Assembly (NCBI GenBank): GCA_963703015.1
Contig: OY969779.1
Location: 2,170,001 to 2,234,000 of the forward strand
DNA: 64,000 bases
Direction: 5' to 3'
From: Methanobacterium_B sp963703015
Lineage (GTDB): Archaea; Methanobacteriota; Methanobacteria; Methanobacteriales; Methanobacteriaceae
A model generated the notes under the pieces. That model did no database searches and was not told the origin of the DNA. It saw only the letters and a list, made by a program, of their open reading frames with translations. Shown here one piece after another: positions 17,928 to 27,183 of this stretch (position 1 is the stretch's first letter; each line of letters starts with the position of its first letter). A program made the translations under genes and the position numbers.

Positions 17928-20900
17928 ATGCTCCTAGTTTTAACAATGGGAATCTCTTCTGCAGCCACAACAGGAAACACATCTAAGGCAGTAACACATA
18001 GCATTTCCACAGAAGGAATGCAACTAAACTCCCGGGATGATTCACAAACATCAAATTTTAAGGTTGAAAATCAATTTAGAAGTGCAGGAAACGATGGATA
18101 TCCCAATCCTGGAAAGATCATAACCAGTGCCAACTACACTAAATGGGTCTGGACCAACATAATCATCACAAACAACGGGCCAAATGACTCAAATATAAAA
18201 ATTAAGGATCAAGGAACGGGATTTGTATTTTACAACCCTAAAATTGGATGGAATGGTTGGGTTAGATTAAATAGTGGGACAGGATGGAAAAAAGACACAA
18301 ATTTTGATGTTAAAACTGGAACAGGAACCTACTTCATACCCACCGGATCCAGTTACCAGATAGCTATATTGGGCTATGTTAACAGAACAGGAACTGTTAG
18401 AAACGATGTAACAGAAATTTATCAAGATACATCTGGCCCTGGTATTTATCCCTCAACATATAAAACCATTGATGTTCCAAATGCCGCAATAATACGGTTG
18501 AAAGGAGAGTTCAGAAGTAGTTTAAATGGAGCTTCAATCGGAACTGCCACCTACAAAAGCTGGGTTTACAGTGTAACCTGTGCAACAAATCAGGGACCGA
18601 ACAATACAAAAGCCGTGTTTAAAATAGACACATACGGACTTTCCACCAACGGAACCTATGCAGTAAGCAGAGATAATGGTAACACATGGAACTACAATGA
18701 TAATTCATTTGATTTAAAATCTGGACTTTGGAACACCACAATATCATCCAATGGAAGTTGGCTACTTGCAGTTTATTATAAAATTACAAAACCAGATTCA
18801 CCTAAAAGTACTGTGTCTCTGTTATCGCAAGATACTTATAATCCATATGGGCCGGATAATGTCAGGCCAAAATGTTTAATAGTTTTTGATGATGGAAACG
18901 AAGCACAGTACAGTACAGCATTTAAATACATGCAGGCTTTGGGAATAACAGGAACAACCTATGTGAACGGTTACAACATAGGCACAGATGGTGTTTTAAC
19001 CATTGCTGAACTTAAGGAAATGGCTGAAGCAGGATGGGTCATTGCCAATCATGGTTACGATCATGATGATATGACAAATCTATCTAATGATGATCTTGAA
19101 TATGAAATTTCCAATGGAATCAAATTTTTAACAGATATAGGCCTTCCTGACGGAGCATTAAATCTAGCATACCCTGGAGGATACTACAACAATGATGTAA
19201 TTAGCGTATTGAAAAAATTGGGAGTTTTAAATGGAAGATCAACCAACGGAGAACTGATATACTCATTAAATGGGGTGGATCTGTACAGACTTCCAGCATA
19301 CACAATTTTAAACACAACATCTGTGTCCACGATTAGGGGATATGTGGATAGTGCAGCTCAATCCGGGTCAACTGTCATTCTTCTCTTTCATAACATAGCA
19401 CCTGAAAGCTCAGACAGCTATGTTTACACTGATGCAGATTTTAAAGCAGTTATGGATTATATTCACAGCACAGGAATAGACTGTTTGAACATTAATCAGT
19501 TTTACTCACAGTCAACTGATGTCTTAATCAACATACCACCATTTGATCTAGATTCCAACACCATAATGCCGGGGGTTGATAGTACCGGCATTCTCAATGC
19601 CACCACAATCCTAAGTGTACCAACTCCCCTAGCAGATATTGAAATAAAAATAAATGCTACGAATAACTCTCCAGGCTATGGAGATAGGATCACCTACATA
19701 ATAAAGGTTATAAATAACGGGCCAGACACAGCAGAAAATGTCACAGTGGGTGATTGGCTAAATGGAGATTATTTTAAATATGTCTCTGATGATAATAATG
19801 GAACATTTAATCCAAACACCACAATTTGGAATGTTGGAGACCTTGAAAATGGAGAATTCAAGATCTTAAATCTGATTGTGGAGGTTGTGACATCCAATAC
19901 AACCATTAAAAATACAGCAACCTACAATTCAGGATCAACAGATGATTCTAATCTAAATAACAACTACGAAGAAATCGATCTTTGGGTAGCTCCTAAAACA
20001 TACATCAACATAAATTCTGCAAATGTCTATGTTGGGGATTCATTTAAAGTAACCATCAGTTTAAAGGACGAAAACAACAATCCATTGATAAATAAAACTG
20101 TACATCTCACAATAAACGGTGTGAATTACATGGCCACAACCAACAGTGATGGTACAGCAGAAATAATTTGCAGTGCTGATAAAGCTGGAATTTATAATAT
20201 GGCTGTAAATTTTTATAAAGAACCAAATTTATCATCAAGCTCCAACAGTAACCTTTTAACTATCTTGAAAATACCAACCAACATAACAGTCAGTGATCAA
20301 ACTGGATATAATGGCGATAAAAGAGTTTTAACTGCCAGATTGCAAGATACACGTTCAAATACATATTTGGCCAATAAATCTGTGGTCTTCCTTGTAAATG
20401 GTACAGCTGTTGGAACAGTTATAACAGATGTGAATGGCACTGCAATACTTCCATACACCATCATGCAAAAGCCAGGATCATACATATTAACTGCATTATT
20501 TAACTCGGATGATGATTATTTAATATCTTATATGGATACAAGTTTAAAAGTTTCAAAGACACCTACATCAATCAAACTCAAATCAACTGTAGGTTACCTT
20601 GAAGATACTGTACCGTTGACAGCCACACTTTGGAATTTACATAACAATGTGGCTGTTTCAAATAAAACAGTTAAATTCTATATTTCCAACCAGTTTGTTG
20701 GATCTGCAGTCACAAATAAATCTGGAATAGCAACTTTAAACTACAGTATCAAACTCAACACATTTGGCAACTACAAAATATCTTGTTTGGTGTTGGAAGA
20801 TGGATACATTCTTGGAACCAAAACATCAGCAAATTTGACTGCCAAAAGAATATTAACAACAATAACCAGCAAAACCATAATAAATTCTCAATCAGCTTCA

Positions 20901-21188
20901 AATATCAAAACAAATTCCAAACTTTTAACAGCTAAAACTGGGAGCAAAATAAAATTCCAGGCCCAACTTAAGTATTCTCATAAAAACAGAGTTTTATCAG
21001 GCAAGGATGTGAAATTCTTTGTAAATGGTAAATTAATGGGAGTAGCCAAAACCAACAAATCAGGCATTGCAACATTTAGTTACAAAGCCAAAAAAGCAAA
21101 CAGCAATCAAACATTTAAGGTTTACTTTGCATCTGATAAAAAATTTGTTGGGAGCAGCACTTCAAAACGAATCAGAATAACCAACTAA
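17928..21188 (+). CDS. Secreted polysaccharide deacetylase with DUF11 and Ig-like repeats
   Basis: From ATG 17928 the protein has 1086 residues. Starting at ATA 17862 would add 22 residues and complete a normal signal peptide (hydrophobic LEIFVLVFIMLLVLTMGI, then SSAA); from 17928 the signal would be very short. Residues about 50-290 hold two similar beta domains (TKWVWTNIIITNNGPND and YKSWVYSVTCATNQGPNN). Residues about 315-530 are a NodB-type deacetylase domain with FDDGN (motif 1) and HGYDHDD (metal-binding HxxxH), then LAYPGG and LLFHN. A DUF11 domain (about 570-670, VINNGPDTAENVTV) and four Ig-like repeats follow to the C-terminus. Likely role: removal of acetyl or formyl groups from an external amino-sugar polymer while bound to the cell surface. 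No membrane anchor is seen at the C-terminus. Confidence 0.85.
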   Translation: MLLVLTMGISSAATTGNTSKAVTHSISTEGMQLNSRDDSQTSNFKVENQFRSAGNDGYPNPGKIITSANYTKWVWTNIIITNNGPNDSNIKIKDQGTGFVFYNPKIGWNGWVRLNSGTGWKKDTNFDVKTGTGTYFIPTGSSYQIAILGYVNRTGTVRNDVTEIYQDTSGPGIYPSTYKTIDVPNAAIIRLKGEFRSSLNGASIGTATYKSWVYSVTCATNQGPNNTKAVFKIDTYGLSTNGTYAVSRDNGNTWNYNDNSFDLKSGLWNTTISSNGSWLLAVYYKITKPDSPKSTVSLLSQDTYNPYGPDNVRPKCLIVFDDGNEAQYSTAFKYMQALGITGTTYVNGYNIGTDGVLTIAELKEMAEAGWVIANHGYDHDDMTNLSNDDLEYEISNGIKFLTDIGLPDGALNLAYPGGYYNNDVISVLKKLGVLNGRSTNGELIYSLNGVDLYRLPAYTILNTTSVSTIRGYVDSAAQSGSTVILLFHNIAPESSDSYVYTDADFKAVMDYIHSTGIDCLNINQFYSQSTDVLINIPPFDLDSNTIMPGVDSTGILNATTILSVPTPLADIEIKINATNNSPGYGDRITYIIKVINNGPDTAENVTVGDWLNGDYFKYVSDDNNGTFNPNTTIWNVGDLENGEFKILNLIVEVVTSNTTIKNTATYNSGSTDDSNLNNNYEEIDLWVAPKTYININSANVYVGDSFKVTISLKDENNNPLINKTVHLTINGVNYMATTNSDGTAEIICSADKAGIYNMAVNFYKEPNLSSSSNSNLLTILKIPTNITVSDQTGYNGDKRVLTARLQDTRSNTYLANKSVVFLVNGTAVGTVITDVNGTAILPYTIMQKPGSYILTALFNSDDDYLISYMDTSLKVSKTPTSIKLKSTVGYLEDTVPLTATLWNLHNNVAVSNKTVKFYISNQFVGSAVTNKSGIATLNYSIKLNTFGNYKISCLVLEDGYILGTKTSANLTAKRILTTITSKTIINSQSASNIKTNSKLLTAKTGSKIKFQAQLKYSHKNRVLSGKDVKFFVNGKLMGVAKTNKSGIATFSYKAKKANSNQTFKVYFASDKKFVGSSTSKRIRITN

Positions 21189-21192
21189 CATG

Positions 21193-21233
21193 GAATTCAT
21201 AGAATTCTACTTCAAATTATATCTTTTTTTTTT
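21193..21233 (+). terminator. Candidate terminator after the deacetylase surface protein
   Basis: A GAATTC-ATA(G)-GAATTC inverted pair (21193-21198 and 21202-21207) just after the stop is followed by a run of ten T at 21224-21233. Archaeal termination relies on T-runs. The region separates two convergent genes. Confidence 0.5.
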
Positions 21234-21248
21234 GTGAACTAAATTTTA

Positions 21249-21746
21249 TCATAAATCTGGGTTTTCATGTTGTTGCTTATGTTTAGCATCAACTTCCCTT
21301 CCAATCAAGTACACTAGTCCAGCAATACACAATGTAAGAAGTGTTATGGAATAATCTGAGCTGTTTGTAATTTCAAGCTGCCATTGCCACCAGCTAAATG
21401 GAAATAGAAGGTAAATTCCTCCTGAAACATGTTCCAATATGATGTCTAAGCTGTAATGTGTGAATATTCCAAGTCCAAAAAATAGGAATGCCTTCTTCTT
21501 TTCTGGAAACAGCATGGACATCATGCCTGCAACTATAACAGAACCTGTTGGTATGTGTATGATGCTTAAATATTCTGAAAGATCCAATCCAAAGAACTTG
21601 AAAACCAGGATCAACTTGGAAAAATCAGGTATCAGAGCCCCTGTAATAACCAGCATGGTATTTGCAGCATTAAACTCTTCATACTTAAAACTCAAAAGTC
21701 TGCAAATTATCCAAGCAACAGCAATGTGTGTAACCCAGTCAGGCAT
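21249..21746 (-). CDS. DUF457/YdjM-like membrane protein (putative metal-dependent hydrolase)
   Basis: This 165-residue protein has four or five hydrophobic segments. Conserved polar residues fit the DUF457 family: THIAVAW near residue 6, GALIPDFSKL near residue 36, IIHIPTGS near residue 63 and THYSLDIILEH near residue 97 (His and Asp residues that could bind metal at the membrane surface). The biochemical role of the family is not firmly known. The start is 3 bases after the upstream gene's stop and its ribosome site GGAGGCGA lies inside that gene, so translation is likely coupled. Confidence 0.7.
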   Translation of the reverse strand: MPDWVTHIAVAWIICRLLSFKYEEFNAANTMLVITGALIPDFSKLILVFKFFGLDLSEYLSIIHIPTGSVIVAGMMSMLFPEKKKAFLFFGLGIFTHYSLDIILEHVSGGIYLLFPFSWWQWQLEITNSSDYSITLLTLCIAGLVYLIGREVDAKHKQQHENPDL

Positions 21747-21749
21747 CTT

Positions 21750-22238
21750 TTATCTTCGCCTCCTGAATTCCAATTTTTTAAGATCAAAGCTCCAGTAGTA
21801 AAGGAAGAATACAATAAATATTAAACCTACAATTGCAGAACGAAATAACATAAAACTATAATCAAATGAGGGAACAACCAGTACTTTTGCTGCATTCACA
21901 TGATTTGCAGGTTCTAGAACACCTAAAACTTCAGCCTGATCTCCTGGTGATACCTTTTCATCTGAAACAATGGTGTAACTCACATCAAAACCATGATACA
22001 TACCAGAAACAGAAAAACCACCATCATGAACCTCTTTTACAACGCCGGAAACAGCTACGGTCTCACCTAAGGGGTAACTTTTCAAGATAATGGCTGTAGT
22101 TGGATTTTCCAAATGTTTTTGATAGTTTGATTCGAAGTAAAAACTCATCAAAATAAGTAAAATAAGCAGACCAAAAAAGATGAATCTCCTGTCTGTAACA
22201 ATTTTTCTCATCATCTCTTTAACCACTATATTTTGCAC
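21750..22238 (-). CDS. Small membrane protein with a central OB-like beta domain
   Basis: This protein of up to 162 residues has a hydrophobic helix near the N-terminus (FIFFGLLILLILMSF), a beta-rich domain of about 75 residues (ETVAVSGVVKEVHDGGFSVSG ... SPGDQAEVLGVLE) with an OB-fold-like pattern, a second hydrophobic helix pair and a basic tail (KKLEFRRRR). Possible starts are GTG 22238, GTG 22226 or ATG 22214/22211; none has a clear ribosome site. It is coupled to the DUF457-like gene downstream and follows the sugar-phosphate transferase by about 20 bases. Function not recognised. Confidence 0.6.
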   Translation of the reverse strand: MQNIVVKEMMRKIVTDRRFIFFGLLILLILMSFYFESNYQKHLENPTTAIILKSYPLGETVAVSGVVKEVHDGGFSVSGMYHGFDVSYTIVSDEKVSPGDQAEVLGVLEPANHVNAAKVLVVPSFDYSFMLFRSAIVGLIFIVFFLYYWSFDLKKLEFRRRR

Positions 22239-22256
22239 TTTTAAACTAAATATGAG

Positions 22257-23648
22257 TTAATACGCATTTTTAAAGAAACTTCTAAAGGTCATGAAGAATA
22301 TTTTTACATCTAAAAACAGGCTCCAGTTTTCAACGTAGTAAATATCGTAGTCAATCCTTTTTTTGATGGATGTATCTCCCCTGTAACCGTTTATCTGCGC
22401 ATATCCTGTCATTCCTGGTCTGACATGATGTTTGACCATGTACTTGGGTATTTCATCCCTGAACTTATCTACGAAGAATGGTCTTTCTGGTCTTGGTCCA
22501 ATCAGACTCATGTCTCCCTTGAGTATGTTGAAAAATTGTGGTAGCTCGTCTATGTTGGTTTTTCTTATAAACGATCCAATTTTTGTTTTTCTTGGATCAT
22601 CCTTTTGGGTCCATTTAAACTGCTCTTCCTCTTGAACCTTCATACTCCTAAATTTATACATGTTAAATTCCTTTCTATTACATCCTACTCTCTTCTGTTT
22701 GAAAATTATAGGCCCTGGGGAACTGAACTTAACAAGAATGGCAGTTACGATGAGTATTGGGGAGATTATGATGATCCCTATTGTTACTAAAATTATATCA
22801 GAAACTCGTTTGAGTATTTTGTTAAAATTATCGTCTAATGGAACGTAACGAATATTAATAACAGGTATGTCGTCGATCATGTCTATGTATGGCTTAGCAG
22901 GGAAGTAACGATAAAAGTCAGGGACGATCTCTGCCTTAACACCACATTTTTCAAGGGTGTTAACTGTGTTTTCAATGACCTGATAATGACGGGCTGAAAT
23001 GGTTATAACAGCCAAGTCAATGGTTTTTGTGAGGATGATTTGTTCTAGATCACTAATCTTTCCAATGATCTTGGAACCATCTACTTTCTGGCCTTTTTCA
23101 ATGTTATCATCTAAAAAGCCTATGATCTCATAACCTAGGTAGAAATTTTGTTTAATTTTTTTTGCAAAGGATTCTCCAAGTTCTCCAGCACCAATTACGA
23201 GTATGTACTGGACATTGTAGCCCCTTCCTCTCATGTACATGAGTGTATTTTTCACGATGATCCTCTCGATACACATGAATATTGTGCTGAAAATTGCAAA
23301 CATTGCCAGCATGTACCTTGAGTAATCTGCAACTTCGATGATGTAAAGAGCGGTTATAAGGAGTAACAGTCCTATGATGTTGACTTTAAGTATCTGTTTA
23401 ACTTCATTACCTAGTTTATCAGTTCTTTGAGTGTTGTAAAGATTGAAAACATAGCTTAAAATGGTGTAAGTAACAATTATAAAGGCTAAAGATGCAGCAT
23501 ATTGTGAATAAGTCCAAACATCAAAACCGGGTCCTAAAATATCTGTTTTGACCCTGATGAACCATGCAAGGTACAGTGCAACTGTCATTGCAGCTACGTC
23601 AAATAAGACCTGTAACGTTGTTAATGTTCTTTGATTTTCCTTTATCAT
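22257..23648 (-). CDS. Polyprenyl-phosphate sugar-1-phosphate transferase (WbaP/CpsE family)
   Basis: This 463-residue protein has the full family architecture: four or five N-terminal membrane helices (residues about 10-130), a Rossmann-like domain with VIGAGELGESFAKKI near residue 150, and the C-terminal catalytic domain from about 275 (KRVSDIILVTIGIIIISPIL membrane hairpin, SSPGPIIFKQKRVGCN, YKFRSMK, DELPQFFNILKGDMSLIGPRPERP and DIYYVENWSLFLDVKIF). Such enzymes transfer a sugar-1-phosphate from a UDP-sugar to a polyprenyl phosphate and so begin synthesis of repeat-unit polysaccharides. The ribosome site GGGGGTGA lies just before ATG. It is a good candidate for the priming step of the glycans made by the surrounding GT2/GT4 enzymes. 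Confidence 0.93.
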   Translation of the reverse strand: MIKENQRTLTTLQVLFDVAAMTVALYLAWFIRVKTDILGPGFDVWTYSQYAASLAFIIVTYTILSYVFNLYNTQRTDKLGNEVKQILKVNIIGLLLLITALYIIEVADYSRYMLAMFAIFSTIFMCIERIIVKNTLMYMRGRGYNVQYILVIGAGELGESFAKKIKQNFYLGYEIIGFLDDNIEKGQKVDGSKIIGKISDLEQIILTKTIDLAVITISARHYQVIENTVNTLEKCGVKAEIVPDFYRYFPAKPYIDMIDDIPVINIRYVPLDDNFNKILKRVSDIILVTIGIIIISPILIVTAILVKFSSPGPIIFKQKRVGCNRKEFNMYKFRSMKVQEEEQFKWTQKDDPRKTKIGSFIRKTNIDELPQFFNILKGDMSLIGPRPERPFFVDKFRDEIPKYMVKHHVRPGMTGYAQINGYRGDTSIKKRIDYDIYYVENWSLFLDVKIFFMTFRSFFKNAY

Positions 23649-23703
23649 GGTTCACCCCCAATAATTTTTCCGTAAATATTGAATTTATTAAATATAATAA
23701 GAA

Positions 23704-24585
23704 CTACCTCGTAATATAGTTTTTAAAAAGTTTAAATTGACATATGCTCCAGATACCCATGTAAGTTGCAAGGGTGGTTACCAAAGGATAATCTTCCTTG
23801 TAATGTTTGTTGTAAAAGAGGTACATGGCCCTATAAAATTCGTGTATCATCCGCTTATTCTGTTTTTTACTGTTACTGGAACCTTTATAATGAATTATCT
23901 CTGCTTTACTGTAATAGATAATTTTCCAGTCGGCATTCTTTATACGATAGCACCAATCAATATCTTCACCGTACATAAAAAATTTTTCGTCCAGAAGACC
24001 AACTTCAGCTATGGTACTCGATCTAAGAAGCATGAAAGCTCCCATAATACAGTCCACTTCGTAGGTTTCATCCTCATCAAGATAAGTTAAATTGTACCTT
24101 CCAAAACGTTCACTCTTTGGAAAAAGCTTGGAAAGTCCGGTCATCCTGTAAAATGAAACACTAAACTCTGGAAAACTTCTCCTACATGCTTTGTCCAGAG
24201 TTCCATCAGGTAACATAACCTTACACCCTAAAACTCCTGTGTCAGGATGATTTTGTATGTAGTCCATGGATTTTTCAAGACAGTCTCCAACCACAAAAGT
24301 GTCGGAGTTTAAAAGAAGCACGTAATCTGAATTGGTTTGTTTTAATGCCAAATTATTTGCCTGAGCAAAACCACCATTTTCAGAGTTCTGAATAAATATT
24401 ATCTTTCCATCTTCTGATTCTTTAATGAAAGTCTTCTGTAACAGCTCGAAACTTCCATCTTCAGATGCATTATCCACAACGTATATATCGTAGCTGAATG
24501 AATGGCTGTAATTTAAAACAGACTCTATTGTCTGTTTGGTCATTTGAAATGTTTCAAAGTTAACGATTATTATTGATAAATCCAT
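23704..24585 (-). CDS. Family 2 glycosyltransferase, rhamnosyltransferase-like
   Basis: This 293-residue protein contains LSIIIVNFETFQMTKQTIES, YVVDNASEDGS, NGGFAQANNLALK, the DxD-like LLLNSDTFV, GAFMLLRSSTIAEVGLLDEKFFMYGEDIDWCYRIK and a C-terminal short basic tail. The FMYGEDIDWCYR block is typical of the WbbL-type GT2 subfamily that uses dTDP-rhamnose or similar donors. The ribosome site AAGGTGA lies 5 bases before ATG. It is encoded about 55 bases upstream of the sugar-phosphate transferase, on the same strand, and so probably adds an early sugar to the same lipid-linked chain. Confidence 0.9.
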   Translation of the reverse strand: MDLSIIIVNFETFQMTKQTIESVLNYSHSFSYDIYVVDNASEDGSFELLQKTFIKESEDGKIIFIQNSENGGFAQANNLALKQTNSDYVLLLNSDTFVVGDCLEKSMDYIQNHPDTGVLGCKVMLPDGTLDKACRRSFPEFSVSFYRMTGLSKLFPKSERFGRYNLTYLDEDETYEVDCIMGAFMLLRSSTIAEVGLLDEKFFMYGEDIDWCYRIKNADWKIIYYSKAEIIHYKGSSNSKKQNKRMIHEFYRAMYLFYNKHYKEDYPLVTTLATYMGIWSICQFKLFKNYITR

Positions 24586-24746
24586 TGAATTTCACCTTGA
24601 AATGACCTGAATAATAACTATTCAGGTTAGGAGGATGATAATTATAAACTAATTTTGTTGATAAACTATGATATTAAATTATATTGTTGATTATTTATTT
24701 TAATTAAAATAAGCTTTACCATGATTCACTGGCAACGATTATTATT

Positions 24747-25709
24747 TTACGACCAAATACTATGAATCGTATTTTTAATGAGATACCATTCGATGTGCAA
24801 ATAATTGGTGAATCGATTCCCCTGATATTCTACTTTCTTCACCCTGTTTAAAGAGTTTAAACCTTCTTTTAAGCCGTTTAAATAATCTTTTCCATATCCC
24901 TTTCTTAAAAAGAATAAATATTTGATGGAGTATCCTACTAAGAGAAATATCAGGTTTAACAAGAGCTGTGGCCATGGCATATTTTTGTAGGGCACATAAA
25001 CGTTGTTCCTGGCAGCTAGTTGAATTTTAAAACTGTTGTATTTACTTCCACTTGTGGCACTTCCAACATGGTAAACCATGGCTTCAGGACAGTAAATGCA
25101 TTTGTATCCATAAATTCGTGCTCTGTAACTTATATCCACATCTTCCATGTATGCAAAAAAGGATTCATCAAAAAGTCCTATCAAATTAAACACATTTTTT
25201 CTGTATAGAGCTGCTCCTGCACAGGCACTAAAAATTTCACGTTCAGTATTGTATCGATCAGGAGGTCTTCCATCTCCAACTTTCTTAGTCCAACCAAGTA
25301 TAGTATATTCATCTCCTGCATCATCTATTTTGCACCGATCATGATATTGAATCATCTTTGATGAAACAGCAAAGGTGGTTTCATCTTTTTTAATACAATC
25401 TAAAAGGTTTGAAATACAATCGAATTTTAACTCAACATCATTATTAAGAAGAAAGACATATTCTGTGTCTGATGCGTTTATTCCCTGATTAACAGCGGCT
25501 GCAAAGCCTAAATTTTTTTCATTTTCTATTAAAGTGAATTCAGGATAATTCTCTTTGATATATCCTACACTGTGATCATCAGATGCATTGTCTACAATTA
25601 TAACATCATAAAATGAAAAATTTTGCTTTTTAACAGATTCTAAACATTCTTTAAGAAAATTTATTCCATTAAAATTTGGGATCACTACTGTTATTTTATT
25701 AGGTACCAT
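24747..25709 (-). CDS. Family 2 glycosyltransferase, rhamnosyltransferase-like
   Basis: This 320-residue protein resembles the preceding GT2 in layout: ITVVIPNFNGINFLKECLES, IIVDNASDDHS, NLGFAAAVNQGI, LLNNDVELKF, and FFAYMEDVDISYRARIYGYK with VYHVGSATSGS. The C-terminal part has a hydrophobic stretch (LLLNLIFLLVGYSIKYLFFL) near residue 250 that could associate with the membrane. The ribosome site is AAGGAAATTTTAG before ATG. It is the first gene of the minus-strand group 21.2-25.7 kb. Donor and acceptor are not determined. Confidence 0.9.
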   Translation of the reverse strand: MVPNKITVVIPNFNGINFLKECLESVKKQNFSFYDVIIVDNASDDHSVGYIKENYPEFTLIENEKNLGFAAAVNQGINASDTEYVFLLNNDVELKFDCISNLLDCIKKDETTFAVSSKMIQYHDRCKIDDAGDEYTILGWTKKVGDGRPPDRYNTEREIFSACAGAALYRKNVFNLIGLFDESFFAYMEDVDISYRARIYGYKCIYCPEAMVYHVGSATSGSKYNSFKIQLAARNNVYVPYKNMPWPQLLLNLIFLLVGYSIKYLFFLRKGYGKDYLNGLKEGLNSLNRVKKVEYQGNRFTNYLHIEWYLIKNTIHSIWS

Positions 25710-26140
25710 CTAAAATTTCCTTTTATTCTTATAAATAATGAATTAAATTTATATATTTTTTATAATTTTATTCAACCATTTATCTTTTAAGTTTAATTTT
25801 AATTATCTTTAACTGGAATATATTATCAAGTTTCTGAAATATACCAACTCCAAGAACTATTCCTACATTTAAGAATTCATTGATTTTATTAGCTAAATAA
25901 ATTTTTTAAATATTGTAAATTAATTTTATTTAGAATAAGAATTTAATAATTGATTTATTCCTTAATTAGCATAAGATAATATAAGTGGGATTGATAATGA
26001 TATTTTGTTTATAATTATTTGGGAAATACTCATATCTACATAGATATTAATCCTAATTAAAATATATTTAAATCAGTTTATTAATAATATTTTATTATAT
26101 AGTTGATTTATCTTTTATGATATAAATTTGAGGTGATTTA
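25710..26140. other. Divergent intergenic region with candidate promoters
   Basis: The 430 bases are strongly AT-rich and hold no coding frame. On the minus strand AAATATATAAAT at about 25747-25758 could serve the GT2 gene. On the plus strand AAATATATTTAAAT around 26060-26073 could serve gpsA, whose start follows a perfect AGGTGAT ribosome site. Confidence 0.4.
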
Positions 26141-27112
26141 ATGGATTTAAAAGTTTCAGTTATTGGTGCCGGTGGATTAGGAACCGCCATTGCACAACTT
26201 ATCTCTGTTAATGTAGATACTGTTTATCTCCATGCAAGAAGAAAAGAAGTTGTTGATGAAATAACTAAAACAGGTTACAATACCGAGTATTATCCAAATT
26301 TAAAATTAGCAGATAACATAATTCCAACCAATGATTACAATCATATAACTGAATGTGACGTTGTATTTTTCTGTGTACCTTCATTTGGAATCAGGACTGC
26401 ATTAAAAAAGTTATCTAATTATATATGTAAGGATTGTATAATTGTAAGTACAGCCAAAGGCATAGAGTATCCCTCTTTAAAGACAATGAGTGAAATTGTT
26501 AAGGAATACTTTAACAGATATCCAGTTGTATTATCTGGACCTAACTTCGCATTTGAAATTGCACTTTCACTTTTTACCATTGCAAACATAGCTTCAGATA
26601 ATCCAAAACAATTAGAACCAGTTAAAAAAATTTTAACCACAGATAAATTCAAGGCTAAAATAAATAATGATGTGATAGGAACAGAATATTGTGGTGTAAT
26701 TAAAAATATTAATGCAATAGCATATGGTATTTGTGAAGGGATGAACTTAAACGATAATGCCAGATACGCTGTTTTAACTAAGGGATATAATGAAACTAAG
26801 GATATAATTGAAGGTATTGGTGGTAAAAGAGAAACTGTAGATGATTATTGTGGATTTGGTGATTTAGTTTTAACTGCAACATCACGTGAAAGCAGAAACC
26901 ATACTTTGGGAATGTTGTATGGACAGAAAATAGTTGTTGATGAAAAGGCATCTGGAATTATTTTTGAAGGTAAAAACTCTATAAATGCTATAAAAGAGTT
27001 GTGTGATAAGAATTCAGTAAACAGCACGATAATTAACTTTGTATTTGATGTTATGATGAATCTTACCCCTCCAAAAATCGCTTTTAACAACTTATGGAAT
27101 GAAATTGAATAA
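26141..27112 (+). CDS. gpsA: Glycerol-3-phosphate dehydrogenase [NAD(P)+], GpsA family
   Basis: This 323-residue protein carries the family layout: Rossmann motif VIGAGGLGTAIA (residues 6-17), VFFCVPSFG (residues about 75), STAKGIE near 104, LSGPNFAFEIA near 131, and KNINAIAYGICEGMNLNDNARYAVLTKG (about 187-214) with the catalytic Lys and the substrate-binding NDNAR. GpsA reduces dihydroxyacetone phosphate to sn-glycerol-3-phosphate. Archaeal lipids use the opposite isomer (sn-glycerol-1-phosphate, made by an unrelated enzyme), so a GpsA here needs another purpose. The next gene is a cytidylyltransferase-like enzyme and five glycerophosphotransferase-fold proteins follow, suggesting precursor supply for a glycerol-phosphate polymer. 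The start is an ATG 4 bases after AGGTGA. Confidence 0.88.
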   Translation: MDLKVSVIGAGGLGTAIAQLISVNVDTVYLHARRKEVVDEITKTGYNTEYYPNLKLADNIIPTNDYNHITECDVVFFCVPSFGIRTALKKLSNYICKDCIIVSTAKGIEYPSLKTMSEIVKEYFNRYPVVLSGPNFAFEIALSLFTIANIASDNPKQLEPVKKILTTDKFKAKINNDVIGTEYCGVIKNINAIAYGICEGMNLNDNARYAVLTKGYNETKDIIEGIGGKRETVDDYCGFGDLVLTATSRESRNHTLGMLYGQKIVVDEKASGIIFEGKNSINAIKELCDKNSVNSTIINFVFDVMMNLTPPKIAFNNLWNEIE

Positions 27113-27129
27113 AAAAATATTTTGGGATT

Positions 27130-27152
27130 CTAAGTCTTTTTTTTAGACTTAG
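27130..27152 (+). other. Hairpin between gpsA and the cytidylyltransferase-like gene
   Basis: CTAAGTCT (27130-27137) and AGACTTAG (27145-27152) are exact reverse complements around a T-rich loop; counting the arm, a run of eight T is present. It lies in the 71-base gap between the two genes and could be a partial terminator or a processing or stability element. Confidence 0.5.
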
Positions 27153-27183
27153 AACAACAGATCATTAAGTTTAGGTGAAATTG

